Of a stretch of 64,000 bases of DNA, positions 51,303-60,862 are shown piece after piece. Source of the stretch: an uncultured Roseburia sp. (GTDB taxonomy: Bacteria; Bacillota; Clostridia; Lachnospirales; Lachnospiraceae); the NCBI GenBank assembly GCA_934317215.1, contig CAKREH010000001.1:1-64000 (forward strand), written 5' to 3'. The notes below the pieces were generated by a model that did no database searches, was not told the DNA's origin, and saw only the letters and a list, made by a program, of their open reading frames with translations. The position numbers were made by a program, and so were the translations under genes. Every line of letters starts with the position of its first letter. Position 1 is the first letter of the stretch.

Positions 51303-52721
51303 TTATACCGGATATGCACCATTCTTTGTATCTGCAATTGTTGCATCTACTTTTTTCTGCTGTGCTTCACGGTATTTGAAAAACTCAGTTGCAACCTGCG
51401 GGAACAATGCGTAGGATAATACATCTTCATCCTGCTGTTTCCACTGTTTCATCTCAGCTTCGATCTTATCAAGCTCTGGCTCTAACAGATCTGCCGGACG
51501 ACAGGTAATTGCATTCTTCTTCTCATCGCCTAATACTTTGTCAACAACTTCCGGATTGAACGGTTTTACAGTCTGACCGTATTTTCCAAGGAGAACATCT
51601 TTCGTCTCTTTGGTCGCTACTTTGTAACGCTCACCCATTAATACGTTGAATACAGCCTGTGTACCAACGATCTGTGAGGAAGGTGTAACAAGCGGCGGCT
51701 CACCGAGATCTTTACGAACGCGCGGTACTTCTGCAAGCACTTCCTCGTATTTGTCCTCTTTGCCCTGCTCTTTTAACTGGGAGATCAGGTTGGATAACAT
51801 ACCACCCGGTACCTGGTATAATAAAGTTTTAATGTTTACACCTAATACTTTCGGGTTCATCAGACCGCTCTCTAATGCTTCCTCTCTCATCGGGCGGAAG
51901 TAATCAGCGATCTCAGCAAGTTTGTTCTGGTCTAAACCGGTATCAAACTCAGTTCCCTTGAATGCCTCTACCATAACCTCAGTAGCCGGCTGGGATGTTC
52001 CAAGTGCGAATGGAGACATTGCGGTATCGATGATATCACATCCTGCCTCTACTGCTTTCATGTATGTCATGGAAGCAACACCTGATGTATAGTGTGTATG
52101 TAACTCTAACGGGATGTCGATCACTTCTTTGATCGCACGTACCAGCTCGTCTGCTTTCTGTGGAACTAAAAGTCCTGCCATATCTTTGATACATACAGAG
52201 TCAGCTCCCATATCCTCTACTCTTTTTGCCATATCTGTCCAGTAATCTAAGGTATAAGCATCACCGAGTGTATAAGATAAAGCAACCTGTGCATGTCCTT
52301 TTTCTTTGTTACATGCGCTTACTGCTGTCTGAAGATTGCGAAGATCATTCAGACAGTCAAAAATACGGATGATATCAATTCCGTTTGCGATGGATTTCTG
52401 TACGAAATACTCTACTACATCATCAGCATATGGACGGTATCCTAAGATATTCTGTCCACGGAATAACATCTGTAATTTTGTATTTTTAAAACCGTCTCTT
52501 AATTTGCGGAGACGATCCCATGGATCCTCTTTTAAGAAACGAAGGGATGCATCGAAAGTTGCGCCTCCCCAGCACTCAACAGCATAGTATCCAACCTTGT
52601 CCATCTTGTCTACGATTGGAAGCATCTGCTCTGTTGTCATTCTTGTTGCGATCAGAGACTGATGCGCATCACGCAATACTGTCTCTGTTATTTTTAAAGG
52701 TTTTTTAACAACTTCAGCCAT
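51303..52721 (-). CDS. oadA: Oxaloacetate decarboxylase alpha / pyruvate carboxylase B-type carboxyltransferase
   Basis: 472 aa. HMGL-like TIM barrel with TETVLRDAHQSLIATRM, GATFDASLRFL, CIKDMAGLL (carboxylated Lys region) and LHTHYTSG (metal His). It ends without a biotin-carrier domain; the last residues are a short helix, and a separate carrier protein is encoded at 53932. It exchanges CO2 between oxaloacetate/pyruvate and carboxybiotin. It is downstream of the Na+-pump beta subunit and separated by 45 bp. Confidence 0.92.
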   Translation of the reverse strand: MAEVVKKPLKITETVLRDAHQSLIATRMTTEQMLPIVDKMDKVGYYAVECWGGATFDASLRFLKEDPWDRLRKLRDGFKNTKLQMLFRGQNILGYRPYADDVVEYFVQKSIANGIDIIRIFDCLNDLRNLQTAVSACNKEKGHAQVALSYTLGDAYTLDYWTDMAKRVEDMGADSVCIKDMAGLLVPQKADELVRAIKEVIDIPLELHTHYTSGVASMTYMKAVEAGCDIIDTAMSPFALGTSQPATEVMVEAFKGTEFDTGLDQNKLAEIADYFRPMREEALESGLMNPKVLGVNIKTLLYQVPGGMLSNLISQLKEQGKEDKYEEVLAEVPRVRKDLGEPPLVTPSSQIVGTQAVFNVLMGERYKVATKETKDVLLGKYGQTVKPFNPEVVDKVLGDEKKNAITCRPADLLEPELDKIEAEMKQWKQQDEDVLSYALFPQVATEFFKYREAQQKKVDATIADTKNGAYPV

Positions 52722-52766
52722 TTTTTCCTCCTTATACAGCGAACCTGTTTTTGTTCTGCCGTCTGA

Positions 52767-53915
52767 TTAAATTCCAAAGATTGCCATGAATACACCGGCT
52801 GCTACTGCTGTACCGATAACACCGGCAACGTTTGGTCCCATTGCATGCATAAGTAAAAAGTTCGTAGGATCTTCCTCTGCACCAACTTTCTGTGATACAC
52901 GCGCAGCCATAGGAACTGCGGATACACCGGCAGAACCGATGAGTGGGTTGATCTTGCCTTTTGTAATGAAGCAAAGTAATTTACCGAACAATACTCCGGC
53001 TGCTGTACCAAACATAAATGCGATCAGTCCAAGTGCAACGATCTTTAAAGTTGTAGCATTTAAGAATGCCTCTGCACTTGTTGATGCACCAACGGATGTA
53101 CCAAGCAAAATAACAACAATGTACATTAAAGCGTTAGATGCTGTCTCAGATAACTGACGAACCACACCACACTCACGGAACAGGTTACCAAGCATTAACA
53201 TACCAACGAGCGGGGCTGTTGTCGGAAGGATCAGACATACGACAACGGTTACCACGATTGGGAATAAGATTTTCTCAAGTTTGGATACCGGACGTAAGTT
53301 CTGCATCTTGATCGCACGTTCTTTTTTCGTTGTAAATAACTTCATAATTGGCGGCTGAATGATAGGCACCAGTGCCATGTAAGAATATGCTGCCACAGCG
53401 ATCGGTCCCATCAGACCGGACTGTCCAAGTTTTCCAGCAAGGAAAATGGAAGTAGGACCATCTGCACCACCGATAATAGAAACGGCTGCTGCTGCTTTAT
53501 CGTTGAATCCAAGCAGGATTGCCATAAAGTAAGCACCGAAAATACCGAACTGTGCTGCTGCTCCTAAAAGGAAACTGATCGGGTTTGCGATCAAAGGTCC
53601 AAAGTCGGTCATTGCACCAACACCGAGGAAAATCAGGGATGGCAGAATTGACCATTCATCTAAGGTATAAAAATAATGGAATAAACCACCGACACCGTTA
53701 CTCATCTGCTCCGGAGTTGCAAAGATATCCGGATAAATGTTTACCAGAAGCATACCAAATGCGATCGGAACGAGTAACAACGGTTCAAACCCTTTTGCAA
53801 TCGCCAGATACAGGAAAATACATGCAACTAAGATCATTACGAAATTTCCCCATGTCAGGTTAAAAAAGGCAGTCTGATGAAGGAGGTTGCCCATTGTCTC
53901 AGTAAAATAACTCAT
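52767..53915 (-). CDS. oadB: Na+-translocating decarboxylase beta subunit
   Basis: 382 aa, about nine membrane helices. It carries PISFLLGAAAQFGIFGAYF and IGGADGPTSIFLA, the hallmark Na+-channel motif of OadB/GcdB/MmdB. It decarboxylates carboxybiotin and pumps Na+ out. AGGAGG precedes the ATG. Confidence 0.95.
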   Translation of the reverse strand: MSYFTETMGNLLHQTAFFNLTWGNFVMILVACIFLYLAIAKGFEPLLLVPIAFGMLLVNIYPDIFATPEQMSNGVGGLFHYFYTLDEWSILPSLIFLGVGAMTDFGPLIANPISFLLGAAAQFGIFGAYFMAILLGFNDKAAAAVSIIGGADGPTSIFLAGKLGQSGLMGPIAVAAYSYMALVPIIQPPIMKLFTTKKERAIKMQNLRPVSKLEKILFPIVVTVVVCLILPTTAPLVGMLMLGNLFRECGVVRQLSETASNALMYIVVILLGTSVGASTSAEAFLNATTLKIVALGLIAFMFGTAAGVLFGKLLCFITKGKINPLIGSAGVSAVPMAARVSQKVGAEEDPTNFLLMHAMGPNVAGVIGTAVAAGVFMAIFGI

Positions 53916-53931
53916 TGTTATCCTCCTAAAA

Positions 53932-54303
53932 TTAGTTGTTTAAAGTTGCCAGTAATGCACCTGCTTCTACCATGTCACCAACACTTACGTTGATGCTTGC
54001 TACTGTACCATCTTCGGTAGCAACAACCGGTGTCTCCATTTTCATGATTTCAAGAACTAAGATTGTGTCACCTTTCTTTACAGATGCGCCGACAGAAGAC
54101 TCGATCTTAAATACTTTTCCTGCTGCACCTGCTTCGATCTTTACGTTACCTGCGCCACCTGCCGGAGCTGCAGCCTTCGGAGCTGCTGCCGGAGCCGGAG
54201 CTGCTGCACGTCTCGGAGCTGCTGCCGGTGCGCTTACTGCACCATTTTCTTCTACAGTAACATCATAAACATTTCCATTTACGGTAATTGTATAGCTTTT
54301 CAT
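53932..54303 (-). CDS. Biotin carboxyl carrier protein of the Na+-pump decarboxylase
   Basis: 123 aa. The N-terminal 22 residues are a strand domain typical of GcdC/OadA tails. An Ala/Pro linker (about 25-50) leads to the biotinyl domain with EIMKMETP, the biotin Lys being K88. It serves the carboxyltransferases encoded next to it. Confidence 0.93.
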   Translation of the reverse strand: MKSYTITVNGNVYDVTVEENGAVSAPAAAPRRAAAPAPAAAPKAAAPAGGAGNVKIEAGAAGKVFKIESSVGASVKKGDTILVLEIMKMETPVVATEDGTVASINVSVGDMVEAGALLATLNN

Positions 54304-54368
54304 TGAATCATCCTCCTGTGATCATTACTTTTTTACGACATATATTTATTATAACTTGTCTGCTTTGC

Positions 54369-55109
54369 CTATCTTCTATGGATAGAACGTACTACGAATC
54401 CATCTGCTGATGTTCCTTCTGCTGCTGCGATTGCTGCAGAAATAACTGCAACCAGTTCTAAATCATCAGTAAGCTGGGATGTCTCCTCACGCTGCTCGAT
54501 CTGTTCCACAACCGGATCTGCCACATCTTTCTTCGCACCAGCATTTGCTTTTTTGTTCTGTAAATACGGAATCACTTTAAAGCAGCTGATGATCAGACTG
54601 ATCAGGATAAGAACTACAAATACGGTTCCCATTCCCATCAATGTATTCATACCGGCTTTTTCCATTTTTTCGCCAAGTGAATACACAAGATCTGCACTTG
54701 CATCTGTAAGTTCCGGTGCTTCTGTCTCGTAATTGTATTCATATACATAAGAAACAACTACATCTCTGTCTGAGAAATGTAAAACCTGATCTGCAGTCAC
54801 AGTCTTCTGTGCTTTTGTCACAGTAAGATCTCCAAGTCCCTGATAGGAACCCAGATCTGAAACTGTTTCACCCCAGGATGTCAGTAAGTGGGCAAATGCA
54901 TCCATTCCGTTTGAGTCATAATATTCTGCACCACTCTGTATATCTTCATCTGAAAACGAAACAAGCGCAGATACTGTCTGCTCCATGTTATCCTGGATAT
55001 CAGAATAACTCATACCAAAATAATCAACGCTCTCAGGATCCGTTCCACATGCTGTCATTGCCAGAACCATAAAGCAAAGACAAAGCATAAGAGATAATTT
55101 TTTCTTCAT
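54369..55109 (-). CDS. oadG: OadG-type gamma subunit with lipoprotein head
   Basis: 246 aa. A lipoprotein signal with lipobox LAMTAC (Cys21) is followed by an extracellular-type domain of about 120 residues, then one membrane helix (about 155-177, GTVFVVLILISLIISCFKVI), the usual OadG segment. The C-terminal tail is acidic, then VISAAIAAAEGTSADGFVVRSI, as in OadG. Standard OadG is about 80-120 aa; the N-terminal lipoprotein part is extra, probably giving an outer-face anchor or sensor. It starts 13 bp before the end of the mmdA-like gene's spacing, in the same operon. Confidence 0.8.
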   Translation of the reverse strand: MKKKLSLMLCLCFMVLAMTACGTDPESVDYFGMSYSDIQDNMEQTVSALVSFSDEDIQSGAEYYDSNGMDAFAHLLTSWGETVSDLGSYQGLGDLTVTKAQKTVTADQVLHFSDRDVVVSYVYEYNYETEAPELTDASADLVYSLGEKMEKAGMNTLMGMGTVFVVLILISLIISCFKVIPYLQNKKANAGAKKDVADPVVEQIEQREETSQLTDDLELVAVISAAIAAAEGTSADGFVVRSIHRR

Positions 55110-55121
55110 AACTTCACCTTT

Positions 55122-56555
55122 CTATTTTGTTCCATGTTTCTTGTCCGGTACACCTGCACATTTTGTGTATAATAACTCAAATGCATCTACAAGGTATTTT
55201 CTGGTGTCTGCAGGATCTAAAATAAGATCTACATAACCACGTCTTGCTGCAGTCATAACGCTTGACTGTAATGCATCATATTCTTTTGCTTTTGCTGCAA
55301 GCTCATCTGCAGATGCATCTGCGTACATGATCTTAGCTGCAAGCTCGCCATCCATCATACCAATCTTTGCATCTTCCCATGCATATGTAAAATCTGCTCC
55401 GATCGCTTTAGAGTTCATTGTAACATAAGCGCTTCCGATTGCATTTCCAGTAATCAGGTTTACTTTCGGGCATGTTGCATCAGCAAATGCCATTGTCATG
55501 CGTGCAAGTGCTTTTGCAAGTCCTTTTTCTGCACAGACAGTAGCTGCATAACCTTTTACGTTTGTTAAAGATAATACAGGAATCTCGAATGCATCACAGA
55601 AGTTAACAAACTCTGCTGCCTTGTTGCATCCTCTTGCTGTCAAAGCTCCTGAGAACTCCTCTGCTTTTTTGCCCTCTTCATCGTAAACTTCAGAGCAGTT
55701 TGCAACAGCGCCGACTGTCATTCCGTTTAACTGGATGAATCCGGTTACCATATCTTTTGCGTAGTTTTTCTTTGTCTCAAAGAATACATGTCCGTCTGAA
55801 ATCTCGCTTAATAAATATCTCGGATCACCTTTCATGGCTGCCATGTTCTCACATGCACGGTTTAAGTCATCCTGGCACTCGGAAGTATAGACATCTCCCT
55901 CGTTGTTTAAAGGAAGGATGCTTACTAATTCGCGGATCTGCGCGATAATCTCATCCTCTGTTCCGACTGCATCAATACAGCCGTTTTTCTCACTCTGGAA
56001 CTCTGCGGAAGAAGTATCACATTTTTCAATGCGATTGCCCTCAATCGCATTCGGGGAGTTGATGAACATTTTTCCTTTGCTCTCCATAAATGCAAAATCA
56101 GATAATGCAGGAACTACTGCAAGTCCACCGCCACAGCTTCCGAAAATAGCGGAAATCTGTGGAACAACACCGGATGCTGCGACCTCCTTTGCGTAGATCT
56201 CACCAAATCCATTTAATGCATCCACAGATTCCTGTAAACGCATTCCTGCACAATCGATAAATCCGATCACCGGTGCACCCATTTTCATAGCCATATCATA
56301 TACAGCTGCGATCTTCTTTGCATGCATCTCTCCGATCGTACCATTTAATACGGCTGCATTCTGGCTGTATACAAATACCAGATTACCATCTACCAGACCG
56401 TGTCCGGTAATTACACCATCGGACGGTGTATCTGTGTCTGCAAGATTAAAGTCTGTATTTCTTGCGGTTACGAGAGAACCGATTTCCATGAAACTGTTCT
56501 CATCGACTAACTTGGTAATACGCTGCATTGCCAAGCTATCATTACTACTATTCAT
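55122..56555 (-). CDS. mmdA: Methylmalonyl-CoA-decarboxylase-type carboxyltransferase
   Basis: 477 aa from the start at 56555 with GGAGGG at 8 nt. Acyl-CoA carboxyltransferase fold with both halves (GFIDCAGMRLQESVDAL; GSCGGGLAVVPALSD; ITGNAIGSAYVTMNSKAIGADFTYAW). It is the first gene of the cluster and would move CO2 between an acyl-CoA and biotin, separate from the oadA-like enzyme. The product could be methylmalonyl-CoA, malonyl-CoA or another acyl-CoA. Confidence 0.88.
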   Translation of the reverse strand: MNSSNDSLAMQRITKLVDENSFMEIGSLVTARNTDFNLADTDTPSDGVITGHGLVDGNLVFVYSQNAAVLNGTIGEMHAKKIAAVYDMAMKMGAPVIGFIDCAGMRLQESVDALNGFGEIYAKEVAASGVVPQISAIFGSCGGGLAVVPALSDFAFMESKGKMFINSPNAIEGNRIEKCDTSSAEFQSEKNGCIDAVGTEDEIIAQIRELVSILPLNNEGDVYTSECQDDLNRACENMAAMKGDPRYLLSEISDGHVFFETKKNYAKDMVTGFIQLNGMTVGAVANCSEVYDEEGKKAEEFSGALTARGCNKAAEFVNFCDAFEIPVLSLTNVKGYAATVCAEKGLAKALARMTMAFADATCPKVNLITGNAIGSAYVTMNSKAIGADFTYAWEDAKIGMMDGELAAKIMYADASADELAAKAKEYDALQSSVMTAARRGYVDLILDPADTRKYLVDAFELLYTKCAGVPDKKHGTK

Positions 56556-56649
56556 CCTTTTTGCCCTCCATCTATAAAGTTTGTTACCACATCTTTTGAC
56601 ATGGTACATAGTGAATAATGTAAAAATATAACAAATTCCGCTAGGATAA

Positions 56650-56678
56650 ATTATAGATGGTCAGTAACAAATTTTCAA
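56650..56678 (-). promoter_or_regulatory. Promoter of the decarboxylase cluster
   Basis: TTGAAA and TATAAT with a 17-bp spacer on the minus strand, about 100 bp ahead of the mmdA-like start. Confidence 0.75.
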
Positions 56679-56732
56679 GAGAATTGTTAATTTTTTGACA
56701 GTTTTTTTTTGCATACAAGGAATCCGGGGCTT

Positions 56733-57977
56733 TTACATTGGAAATAATTCTGCTGTTTTTTTTACACACCAGAAAAAATCGATTCTTTTTACCGTATTCT
56801 TCACTGTGACCACACGTTTTGCCAGAACCTCATCTCCCAGAAGGTATGTTATCTCACCGATAAAATCTCCTTCCGTTACCGGCGCATAAAGTTTCCGGGA
56901 TAATTGATACTCTATGTGTACTCCCTGGTCTTTTTCGATCAACAGTTCCACATTTTCTTTCACCGGCGCAACTTCAAGTTCTGTCGTTACCTCTTCGCCG
57001 ATCTTTGTGCCCTGTCCGCCCACCACCTGTACCGGAGCATATTCCCCTGCGTCCAGTTCAATCTCATCCAGACTTATTTTCCGGAACCGGGAAATTCCGT
57101 ACTGCATAAGTTTTTTTGTATCTGCCCACTTATATGTTTTATTATTCGGCCACCCGCAGGCAAGCAGTGCAACGATAAAAGTTCTGTCATCACGTTTTAA
57201 TGCCCCGACATAACAATATCCCGCATTACCGGTAAAACCTGTCTTGCCTGACAATGCCCCGTCCATCATCTGCAAAAATGCGTTATGATTACAGCAGGTG
57301 TAAATGTTTTTACCATCTATATCAGAAAACTGATACTGTCCTTCCCTTGTGATCGCAAGAAACTGCTCTGCCTTTTCCGAGGTTTTAATGCAATAGCGCA
57401 TGATCAGGGAAAGATCCGCCGCCGTCGTGTGATGAAACCCATTTTCATTTTTGGCATCCAGTCCGTTCGGTGTGATAAAATAACTGTCCTGACAGCCGAT
57501 CTCCTCTGCTTTATCGTTCATAAGTTTTGCAAAATCACCCGTCGTGCCTGCAATGTGTTCTGCAATCGCCACAGCGCAGTCATTATAAGATTCCAGCATC
57601 AGTCCGTACAGCAGATCTTTCAGATAAAACTTCTGCCCCTCCCGCATACCCAGATGAACTTTCGGCTGTGACGCTGCAAGCGCACTCACGGTCACTTCGC
57701 TGTCCAGGTCGCAGTTTTCGAGTGCAACGATACAGGTCAGTATTTTGGTCGTACTGGCATTCGCCATCGCCTGATGCCCGTTTTTTTCATACAGGATACG
57801 CCCGGAATCCGCATCCATAAGCACAGCTGCTTTTGCATACAGGGAAGTTTGACCTGGCTTTTCTGTCACTTCCGCCATCCGCACATTTTCTTTTGGATCA
57901 AAAGCCTCCACGATCTGTATTCCATATCCTGTTAAGATCACAGTGACAAGAATCCATGCCAGCAGTTTTTTCCACAT
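56733..57977 (-). CDS. D-alanyl-D-alanine carboxypeptidase
   Basis: 414 aa from the start at 57977, chosen for GGAG at 8 nt. Signal peptide (about 1-23), then peptidase S11 domain: catalytic SxxK in ASTTKILT, SxN in ESYNDC, KTG in SGKTGFTG. The C-terminal domain (about 290-400) is the usual PBP5-type beta domain. Penicillin-binding enzyme that trims the stem pentapeptide. A terminator separates it from scpB upstream. Confidence 0.92.
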   Translation of the reverse strand: MWKKLLAWILVTVILTGYGIQIVEAFDPKENVRMAEVTEKPGQTSLYAKAAVLMDADSGRILYEKNGHQAMANASTTKILTCIVALENCDLDSEVTVSALAASQPKVHLGMREGQKFYLKDLLYGLMLESYNDCAVAIAEHIAGTTGDFAKLMNDKAEEIGCQDSYFITPNGLDAKNENGFHHTTAADLSLIMRYCIKTSEKAEQFLAITREGQYQFSDIDGKNIYTCCNHNAFLQMMDGALSGKTGFTGNAGYCYVGALKRDDRTFIVALLACGWPNNKTYKWADTKKLMQYGISRFRKISLDEIELDAGEYAPVQVVGGQGTKIGEEVTTELEVAPVKENVELLIEKDQGVHIEYQLSRKLYAPVTEGDFIGEITYLLGDEVLAKRVVTVKNTVKRIDFFWCVKKTAELFPM

Positions 57978-58049
57978 ACACCAGACTCCAAAAAAGCATT
58001 TCATCAATCCTTATGTATATAATACGCAAAAAATGCTCATTTTTTGTGT

Positions 58050-58094
58050 AAAAAAAAGCATACGAAACCAGATCAGATATCCAGTTTCATATGC
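58050..58094 (-). terminator. Terminator overlapping the scpB stop
   Basis: The stem GCATATGAAAC / GTTTCGTATGC extends through the scpB stop codon and is followed by eight T on the minus strand. Confidence 0.8.
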
Positions 58095-58642
58095 ATTTCC
58101 GCTTCCGCTTCCTGTTTGAATTCTTCTACCTGAACCGGACTTAACACGGGAAGTTCATCGATTGACTGAACGCCAAAACTCCTTAAGAATTCCTCCGTTG
58201 TGCCAAAAAGCAGCGGGCGTCCCGGCGCATCCAGCCTTCCAAGTTCACATACCAGATTGTACTCCACCAGCTTGTTTACCGCGTGATCGCAGGAAACACC
58301 TCGGATCTTTTCAATTTCCGCCTTTGTAATCGGCTGCTTGTAGGCAATGATCGAAAGAGTTTCAAGCAGAACGTCGGTAAGCACATGCTTTTTCGGCTGC
58401 TTTGCGATTTTCACCAGATATTCATACATTTCGCCCTTTGTACACATCTGATAAGAACCGTCCAGTTCCATAATCTTAACGCCGACGTCATCATCCTCAT
58501 AGCGCTGCATCAGATGTTCTATGATCTTTTTTGTCCGTTCCGTATCAAGTTCCAGTGTTTTTGCTATACGCTCTAATTCCACGGACTCTCCCATTGTAAA
58601 CAGGATTGCCTCAACGATTGCCTCATATTTTTTTTCTTCCAT
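58073..58642 (-). CDS. scpB: Segregation and condensation protein B
   Basis: 189 aa. Tandem winged helices. It forms the SMC-kleisin complex with ScpA. Segments EAILFTMGESVELERIA, LSIIAYKQPITKAEIEKIRG and LFGTTEEFLRSFG are typical. 66 bp after scpA. Confidence 0.95.
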   Translation of the reverse strand: MEEKKYEAIVEAILFTMGESVELERIAKTLELDTERTKKIIEHLMQRYEDDDVGVKIMELDGSYQMCTKGEMYEYLVKIAKQPKKHVLTDVLLETLSIIAYKQPITKAEIEKIRGVSCDHAVNKLVEYNLVCELGRLDAPGRPLLFGTTEEFLRSFGVQSIDELPVLSPVQVEEFKQEAEAEMHMKLDI

Positions 58643-58708
58643 ACCAACCCTCTATTCCGGTGCGCAAAAATTCCATGCAGATCACATTTCATTTCTGCTG
58701 TTATACAA

Positions 58709-59458
58709 CTAGGCTGCAATTTTTGATTCAATTTTTATATCATCAAATGTGTATTCCTGGGAAACAACGATCTTTCCCATCTTCATCAGCTCTAATATTG
58801 CCAGAAATGTCACAACCACTTCCATTTTCCCGGACTGTGCTTCTAAAAGACTCCGAAACAAAAATTGTCCGTGACGCAGACTGTACTCTTCCACATATGC
58901 CATCTTATCAGAAAGTGACACTTCCTCTTTCTCGATTCTTCCAAACTTCGAACGGACCGGATCAATCTTATCCGCTTGTTTCTTTATGATGGACTGAAAA
59001 ATATCATTCAGCCTCGCAAGTGTTACCCCGGACATCAGTTCATTCACATCAACCGGTTCTTCATATGCAAGAACTTCGGGCGGGATTGTCGGTGCTTTAA
59101 ACCATACTTTTTCCGCATCAATCTGACGATCCCTCAGTTCATATGCCATACATTTATACATTTTATATTCCAACAGCTGCTGCACAAGTTCCGCCCTCGG
59201 ATCTTCCTCTTCCTCATCCTCGCTTTCTTTTGCAGGAAGCAGCATTTTTGATTTGATATCAAGCAGTGTCGCCGCCATCACGAGAAATTCGCTCATCACA
59301 TTTAAGTCCTGTCTGCGCATTTCGGCAATATATTCCATATACTGGTTTGTGATCTCCACGATTGGAATATCATATATATTGACTTTATTTTTTTCTAAGA
59401 GATGTAAAAGCAGATCTAACGGTCCCTCAAACACCTGAAGTTTTACAGTTAATTCCAT
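58709..59458 (-). CDS. scpA: Segregation and condensation protein A
   Basis: 249 aa kleisin. The N-terminus VFEGPLDLLLHLLEKNKV and a C-terminal winged helix (about 180-245, VVTFLAILELMKMGKIVVSQ) are typical. It bridges SMC heads with ScpB. Acidic middle (ESEDEEEEDP). First gene of the pair. Confidence 0.95.
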   Translation of the reverse strand: MELTVKLQVFEGPLDLLLHLLEKNKVNIYDIPIVEITNQYMEYIAEMRRQDLNVMSEFLVMAATLLDIKSKMLLPAKESEDEEEEDPRAELVQQLLEYKMYKCMAYELRDRQIDAEKVWFKAPTIPPEVLAYEEPVDVNELMSGVTLARLNDIFQSIIKKQADKIDPVRSKFGRIEKEEVSLSDKMAYVEEYSLRHGQFLFRSLLEAQSGKMEVVVTFLAILELMKMGKIVVSQEYTFDDIKIESKIAA

Positions 59459-59590
59459 CTATGTCATACCCTCTCATTCCACAAATATTGATTTTACCGT
59501 GGTTTCCCGCAAAATTCAAGATTTTTATGCATAATGTACATCCTTCGCATCTAAAATAAATTATAACAGAACCCTACGGAGGGCATATTC

Positions 59591-60808
59591 TTGAAATTCA
59601 TGTTTTCCATTCTGCTCGGTCTTAATCTCCTTGTGCAGGGCACGGTACTTCCTGTATCTTCCTGTCTCATTCCGGATGTAACCGTCCCCCTGTCTCCTGT
59701 TTCCCAGACAGAGACTGCACCCGCCGCAGACTTAAATATCTCCGCACCAAGTGCCATTTTGATGGAAGCATCCACCGGCGCCATCATCTATGAAAAAAAT
59801 TCCCACGAGGCAAGGCATCCCGCAAGCGTTACAAAAATCATGACACTGCTTCTGATTTTTGACGCGCTATCATCGAAACAGATCTCCTTAGATGATACTG
59901 TGACTGTCTCCGAATATGCAGCCGGCATGGGCGGTTCCCAGGTGTTTTTAGAGCCGGGTGAGACACAGACAGTTGAGACGATGATCAAATGTATCAGTGT
60001 TGCAAGCGCCAACGACGCCTGTGTTGCCATGGCAGAACATGTTGCCGGTTCCGAATCAGAATTTGTCCGCATGATGAATGAACGCGCAAAAGGACTCGGT
60101 ATGAATGACACCAATTTCATCAACTGCTGTGGTTTGGATGCCGACGGACATATGACCAGTGCCAATGATATCGCACTGATGTCGCGTGAACTGATCACAA
60201 AATACCCGAAAATCCACGATTACTGCACGATCTGGATGGAAAATATTACCCACACCACCGCAAAGGGTTCCTCGGAGTTCGGTCTGACCAACACCAATAA
60301 GCTGATCAAACATTATCAGTATGCCACCGGCTTAAAAACCGGATTTACCAACACTGCCATGTACTGTATTTCCGCAACTGCCAAAAAAGATGACATGGAA
60401 CTGATCGCCGTCATCATGGGTGCTCCTGATATCAAGTCACGCTCTGCGGATGCCACGACTCTTTTGAATTATGGGTTTGGAAAATGCCGGATTTACTGTG
60501 ACAATCACAAAGATAAGTTAGAAGATCTTCCTGTCGAAAAGGGCATTAAAGACTCTGTCGGTATCATCTATCAAAGACCTTTTCAGTACATGACAACAGA
60601 CGGAAGTGATCTTGCCGGCATTACCCAAAACATCGAACTGCCGGAAACCGCGACAGCACCTGTAAAAAAAGGAGACACTGCCGGAAAGGCGGTCTATTCC
60701 TTAAACGGAACTCCCATCGGCAGTGTCAATATCGTATATGCAGATTCAGTCGAGGCAGCGGCCTACAAAGATTATTTTTACCGTGCCCTTTTGTATTTTG
60801 TTCCTTAA
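59591..60808 (+). CDS. D-alanyl-D-alanine carboxypeptidase with TTG start
   Basis: 405 aa. The TTG at 59591 has GGAGGG 7 nt upstream; the ATG at 59600 is 16 nt away. Signal peptide (about 1-25), then SxxK in ASVTKIMT, SxN in SANDACV and KTG in LKTGFTNTAM. S11 penicillin-binding protein of the DacF/DacB kind. It is divergent from scpA and is a second copy besides the one at 56733. Confidence 0.9.
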   Translation: MKFMFSILLGLNLLVQGTVLPVSSCLIPDVTVPLSPVSQTETAPAADLNISAPSAILMEASTGAIIYEKNSHEARHPASVTKIMTLLLIFDALSSKQISLDDTVTVSEYAAGMGGSQVFLEPGETQTVETMIKCISVASANDACVAMAEHVAGSESEFVRMMNERAKGLGMNDTNFINCCGLDADGHMTSANDIALMSRELITKYPKIHDYCTIWMENITHTTAKGSSEFGLTNTNKLIKHYQYATGLKTGFTNTAMYCISATAKKDDMELIAVIMGAPDIKSRSADATTLLNYGFGKCRIYCDNHKDKLEDLPVEKGIKDSVGIIYQRPFQYMTTDGSDLAGITQNIELPETATAPVKKGDTAGKAVYSLNGTPIGSVNIVYADSVEAAAYKDYFYRALLYFVP

Positions 60809-60862
60809 AAATGTCTGCTATAGTACTACAACATCGCACGTTTTATACCAGACTCTGCTGTT

